Of a stretch of DNA of 64,000 nt, positions 60,146 through 64,000 are shown piece after piece (the stretch's first letter is position 1; every line of letters starts with the position of its first letter). Below the pieces are notes generated by a model, which ran no database searches, was not told the DNA's origin, and was given only the letters and a program-made list of their open reading frames with translations. The position numbers and the translations under genes are program-made. The DNA is from Sphagnum magellanicum. Taxonomy: Eukaryota; Streptophyta; Sphagnopsida; Sphagnales; Sphagnaceae. The stretch lies in the NCBI GenBank assembly GCA_021904315.1, contig CM038925.1, positions 16,184,501 to 16,248,500 on the forward strand. The letters are read 5' to 3'.

Positions 60146-62618
60146 CAATATTTTTAGTTATCAATTTTTTAAATGTTATTTGAAATACAGAAATTCAGTT
60201 CTTCCTAATTTATCCATTTTATTAGGTGATCTTTTTCTTTTTTTTTCAAATCCCTCCCAAGTTCCAAGTTCCAACATGATTGTTATGTGGCTTTGTACAA
60301 TGTACTATGGTTGGTTACAAAACACTACTACATTTTTTTGTTATTAATCTTAAAATTATATAATTTGAATGCAGAAATTTAATTGTTCCAAATACATCCA
60401 TTTTACAAGGGGATTATATAAATTTTCCCACTTCCCTCCCAAAACATTTATGTGGGCGTGTGGTTTGGCTACGAAAAACTTACAAATGTTAGTCCAAATA
60501 AATATTATCCTAAATCTCTTAAATTTGTAAAATTTCTGAATCTCTAAATATCCTAAACACTAAATTGGCAAACATAGCTTGGATATTTTGGAAATTTAGA
60601 CTGGTAAAATTTGGAGTATTCAAAATTGAGTTTTAATATACGGATTATATTTTTTATGCTTCAATCCTATTTTTCTAATTCAAAAAAAAAATGACAATGT
60701 TTTCAATGGAATTGGCAAAAATCCTCTAGTTAGATGATTGACGTATTTTTACGATAAATATGTGTTTACAAGAAATTTACATCAATTTCCCCTTCTTCAT
60801 GAAAGTGAAAAGCCTTAAGCACCCCAAAACACAATAGTGCTCACTTCTGAACACCAAGTGGCATGGGGTAGAACCAAATAGGTGCAATGAGTTCAATATG
60901 GCAATGGAGTCTCAATGTCCTCAAAGGACAAGGTGCTCAACAAGAATGAGAGACATTTTGGGAAACAAAGAGTGAAACAAAGAGCACCAAGTTTTTTGAA
61001 GATTAAAAATGTTGCCATATTTCACTTATCATAGTACCTTTCCATGTTCAGCGGTGATTAAATTATTTTTGGAAATGATGATTTTTTTAGAAATTATTTG
61101 TCTGAAATGTCGAAATTTGAGAAAATTATAAGGGAGGGCAAATTACAAAAATTGGTGGAAAGATAAGGGGCTTCTTGCTTTATGCCAGTCCAACAATAGA
61201 GAGCAAGTTTCCAATAATCAACAAAAAAAATTTATCGTATAATTTGATGGAAGATTATGTTTCCCCATTTCTTTTCACATAAAATTAAAATTAAAAAAAT
61301 TGTTGTAAAAGGTCTCATTATGTTAAAGACTTAGAGTCTACAAAACCTGCCAAAGAAGCTCCCTACATTTACTGCCGAAATTTAATAAATTATTATTTTT
61401 ACTGACAATATGGATTTTGAAAAATAAAATAATTATTAGAGACTCGAGTGTCAAATTTGAAAAGGTACTATGGTAGTGTATATGAAGAACACATTTTATA
61501 ATGCATTAAAATTCTGACTGGTTTATCCGGTTTTATGAGAATCATAAGGACCCGCAAGAGGCAGAGCTGAACAGAGGCCTGATTTTCCATAAAGCCTTTG
61601 GCCAAGGGCTTTATCATAAATAAAACTCTCCATCATTTTCGTTTCTTTATTTTCTTGTGATACTTGCATTTGTACTTGCCAGGTACCACGGAAAATAAGA
61701 AAAATAATGGGAAGTGTTCTTTTTTTAAAAAATACCAGAATGCCGAAAATCAAAAAGGTCCCCCCAATAGGAAAGAGACAAAATAAGCTGGATAATGTGC
61801 CCTCCAGATATACACTACAGAAATCCCCAGAGTAAGGTTTTTAAGTATAGGAGAAGCCTGGAGAAGCCTTTCCGTGATTTGAGATCTGTGCTCAAGGCCG
61901 GTAGGCCAAGGTAACAGGTTGAAAAGCACCGAAGGGCCTGTACTCAGGTCCTTTTCTTAGGTAAAGCAGAGTTCGTTTTTTTTCACTTTTAGAAATAGTG
62001 ACAGGCTGGCTGGTACCTTCTGCTAGACAGAAGATCCCAGTAGAGCCCGGCTGGTAACTTCCACTGTAGAAGATCCCGCTTGCTGAAAACAGGTAGGTTT
62101 CTTCGTTTCTTCAGGCAGGTAAGGGAGCTGAAAATACAAAGGAAAAATCCAGGCAGTGCGTTACGTGTAGGGCAATACTCGTGCAGGGTGACATTAAACC
62201 CTAAAACCGAGGGGGGGAAAAATGGTTTAGGGTTTAACCTAGTATCTTTTCAAAAACCATTTCAGAAATTTTGGGTTTCTGTCACTCAGCCCAACGGCCT
62301 TGGGACCGTCACCTGAAATTCTGGTAGTGTCTAGAGAGCTAAGACAGAACCAAGACAGAAAGTCACAGAACCATTATCCATAGTCAGAGCTTCATAGTCA
62401 CAGAACCTTTACTTTATTTAATAAACTTCCATAGTCAGACGATGTCAGGACATTGGTAGTTGTAAACCAGCTTAAATATAGGTAATAACTTCCTTCTTGT
62501 GCTTTCATGTCGTTAAATTTGCCTTCTTCTCTGTACTTCTAAAGTTCTGTATAGTTTCTCCTCTTTCATTTCTTAATGTTTCTTCCTATCCCAGACTCCC
62601 AGGATTCTGGGAGAGTAA
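60081..62618. other. AT-rich intergenic DNA with a TC microsatellite
   Basis: (TC)n runs from 60111 to 60141 after an AT run. From 61500 to 62330 the sequence is less AT-rich, with a telomere-like pair TAAACCCTAAAACC / GGTTTAGGGTTTAACC near 62195-62240 forming an inverted repeat. No gene recognised. Confidence 0.45.
60111..60141. repeat. (TC)n microsatellite
   Basis: About fifteen uninterrupted TC units, directly preceded by AATATAATATATATAT. Confidence 0.95.
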
Positions 62619-62690
62619 GGGGGGTACGGGAGGGAGGGAGGGAGGGAGGGGGGGGAGGGGAGCGGGGGGGGGGGGGGGGATGGGAACTTG
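62619..62690. repeat. Guanine-rich run, G-quadruplex candidate
   Basis: Repeated GGGA units followed by long G runs (one of about 16 G). Many G-tracts of three or more lie within loop distance. The long G run is also prone to assembly and sequencing error. Confidence 0.85.
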
Positions 62691-64000
62691 GAGTGGAATC
62701 CCTTTGATTTCAAAATCTGCAACTGAACCCATTTACCCAATAATACCAGAATAATTTGTTCAAACCAAAATTCACAATGATTAATTGTTCTTCTACACAT
62801 GAACATAAGTAATTATAGACAAGAATACCATAATGTGGTTTGTTCAAGCCAAAAATTTACAATGATTAATTGTTCTACACATGAACATAATTATAGACAG
62901 AGAAACACAAGTGTCAAGAATGCATTATTAATTTAGTTATCGTTGTCATCATGGAGTAAACCAAACCCCTTCTTCTCACACTTCAAATGGAGAATGTGAC
63001 ATCAATGTTTGTCTTGGTCATTTTGCAAGCACACTGTGAACTGGAGCAATGAATTAAATGCATTCATTTTATTAGGGGTGCTTCAAAGAGATGCTCTAAA
63101 CTTGTAGTAGCATGTATCTAAGATTCTCAATACACTAAGAAGAAAGTCTTGAGAGACTAAAGAAAAATAAGAAATGTACATCTTGTTACATTGGAATTAA
63201 TTGATTAATTATTTATTCTTTTAATTGATTAAAACTGCAATGCCCATAACAAATTGTTGTTGTTTTTAACCAAAAGGAAAAAAAATTCTAAGGACTAGTC
63301 CATTTTCATGCTCAAGGCCAAAAACCCTAATCATGACCAATAATAATCATACTAATTATAACAAGTGGTTACACAAGTTTCTTCCTATTGCTGCTGGTGG
63401 GCCCGCCCTTACCCCCCCCCCCCCCCCCTCTTTTTCAGCCTTTTTTTTCTATTGGGGAATTTTTTTTCAATAAATGAAAAAATGAAGTGATTTTTAGGTT
63501 TTTAATTGTCAGAGAAAACAATTGACCAAAATTGCTAGATTTTCTGTATGTGGTTCCCAATACGTAGCTTTAAAATATAGCAAGATACTTTTTTTTTTCA
63601 CTTTCATATTTGTTTAGTCAAATTTGGCTAAATACTCCTACGCATGATCACCACTTTAACTATATCACAAAATTTACAAAAAGAAACTTGTACAACTACT
63701 ATAATTAGTCTCGAACCTTGTGCATTAAATGCTGAGTTTCAGCATTCCGTACTGAGTTGCAGCATTTCATTCTTTGATTTAATAAAATGTCCTTACTTTG
63801 CTGATACCACTGAAAGAGGGGATAGGGGGTGAAAGGAGGCCCAAAGACAGGGTAAAGACAGGGTTACTTTACGGATAACTCTAATGGCTCCCAAGGGTTG
63901 AATCTGCTTTTGGATATGTTATTTCATCCAGGTTTTGTTAGGCCATGCCCTTGGGCAAGGACTATGCATTCATTCAATTGGGTCTATGCTTGCACTTGGC
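62691..64000. other. AT-rich intergenic DNA with two local repeats
   Basis: A segment of about 70 bases (TTTGTTCAA.CCAAAA.TTCACAATGATTAATTGTTC, TACACATGAACATAA) at 62755-62810 recurs at 62838-62895. A run of 17 C lies at 63412-63428. No gene recognised. Confidence 0.55.

Overview
This looks like nuclear DNA of a land plant: AT-rich, intron-containing and full of transposon debris. The plant-type genes are a malectin-like/LRR receptor kinase, a DXO1 with the plant acidic N-terminus, and a POK-type kinesin-12. Degenerate TTTAGGG-type DNA and an AAACCCTAG array fit the same reading. A bryophyte, lycophyte, fern or similar non-angiosperm genome is my inference from gene style and low gene density; the sequence does not prove it.

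Layout. 0-28.6 kb is a repeat-rich desert. It holds a coding remnant (1-413) next to a CACTA-type terminus (467), interstitial telomere-like DNA (6.1-6.7 kb), 134-bp tandem repeats (6.95-7.5 kb), a possible GTPase fragment (8.6-9.0 kb), about 20 copies of a 46-bp hairpin repeat (9.4-10.4 kb), a decayed DUF7869-type transposon protein (11.5-14.6 kb), a hAT-like remnant (16.8-17.4 kb), a complete non-autonomous CACTA-like element with a 3-bp target duplication (20.67-22.29 kb) and a smaller inverted-repeat element (23.5-24.1 kb).

28.7-38.3 kb (minus strand) is the one gene that reads as intact. It is a 15-exon malectin-like/LRR receptor kinase of 904 residues, with consistent splice phases throughout and all key kinase residues present.

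38.3-53 kb returns to repeats. It contains a 577-bp segment present twice, one copy edged by a perfect 48-bp palindrome; a Helitron replicase relic (40.0-40.8 kb); 80-bp tandem repeats (41.2-41.8 kb); a second complete CACTA-like element (46.19-47.68 kb); and several tandem duplications.

53-60 kb is a GC-richer island with two broken genes facing each other. One is a DXO1 decapping/deNADding enzyme copy (plus strand, introns kept, five in-frame stops and a frameshift), preceded by a 44-bp telo-box tandem array. The other is the 5' part of a POK/KIN-12 kinesin (minus strand, with its leader), cut off early in the motor domain. 60-64 kb is AT-rich with simple repeats. There is no functional cluster: the receptor kinase stands alone among decayed sequence. 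All assignments come from reading translations by eye, without database searches.
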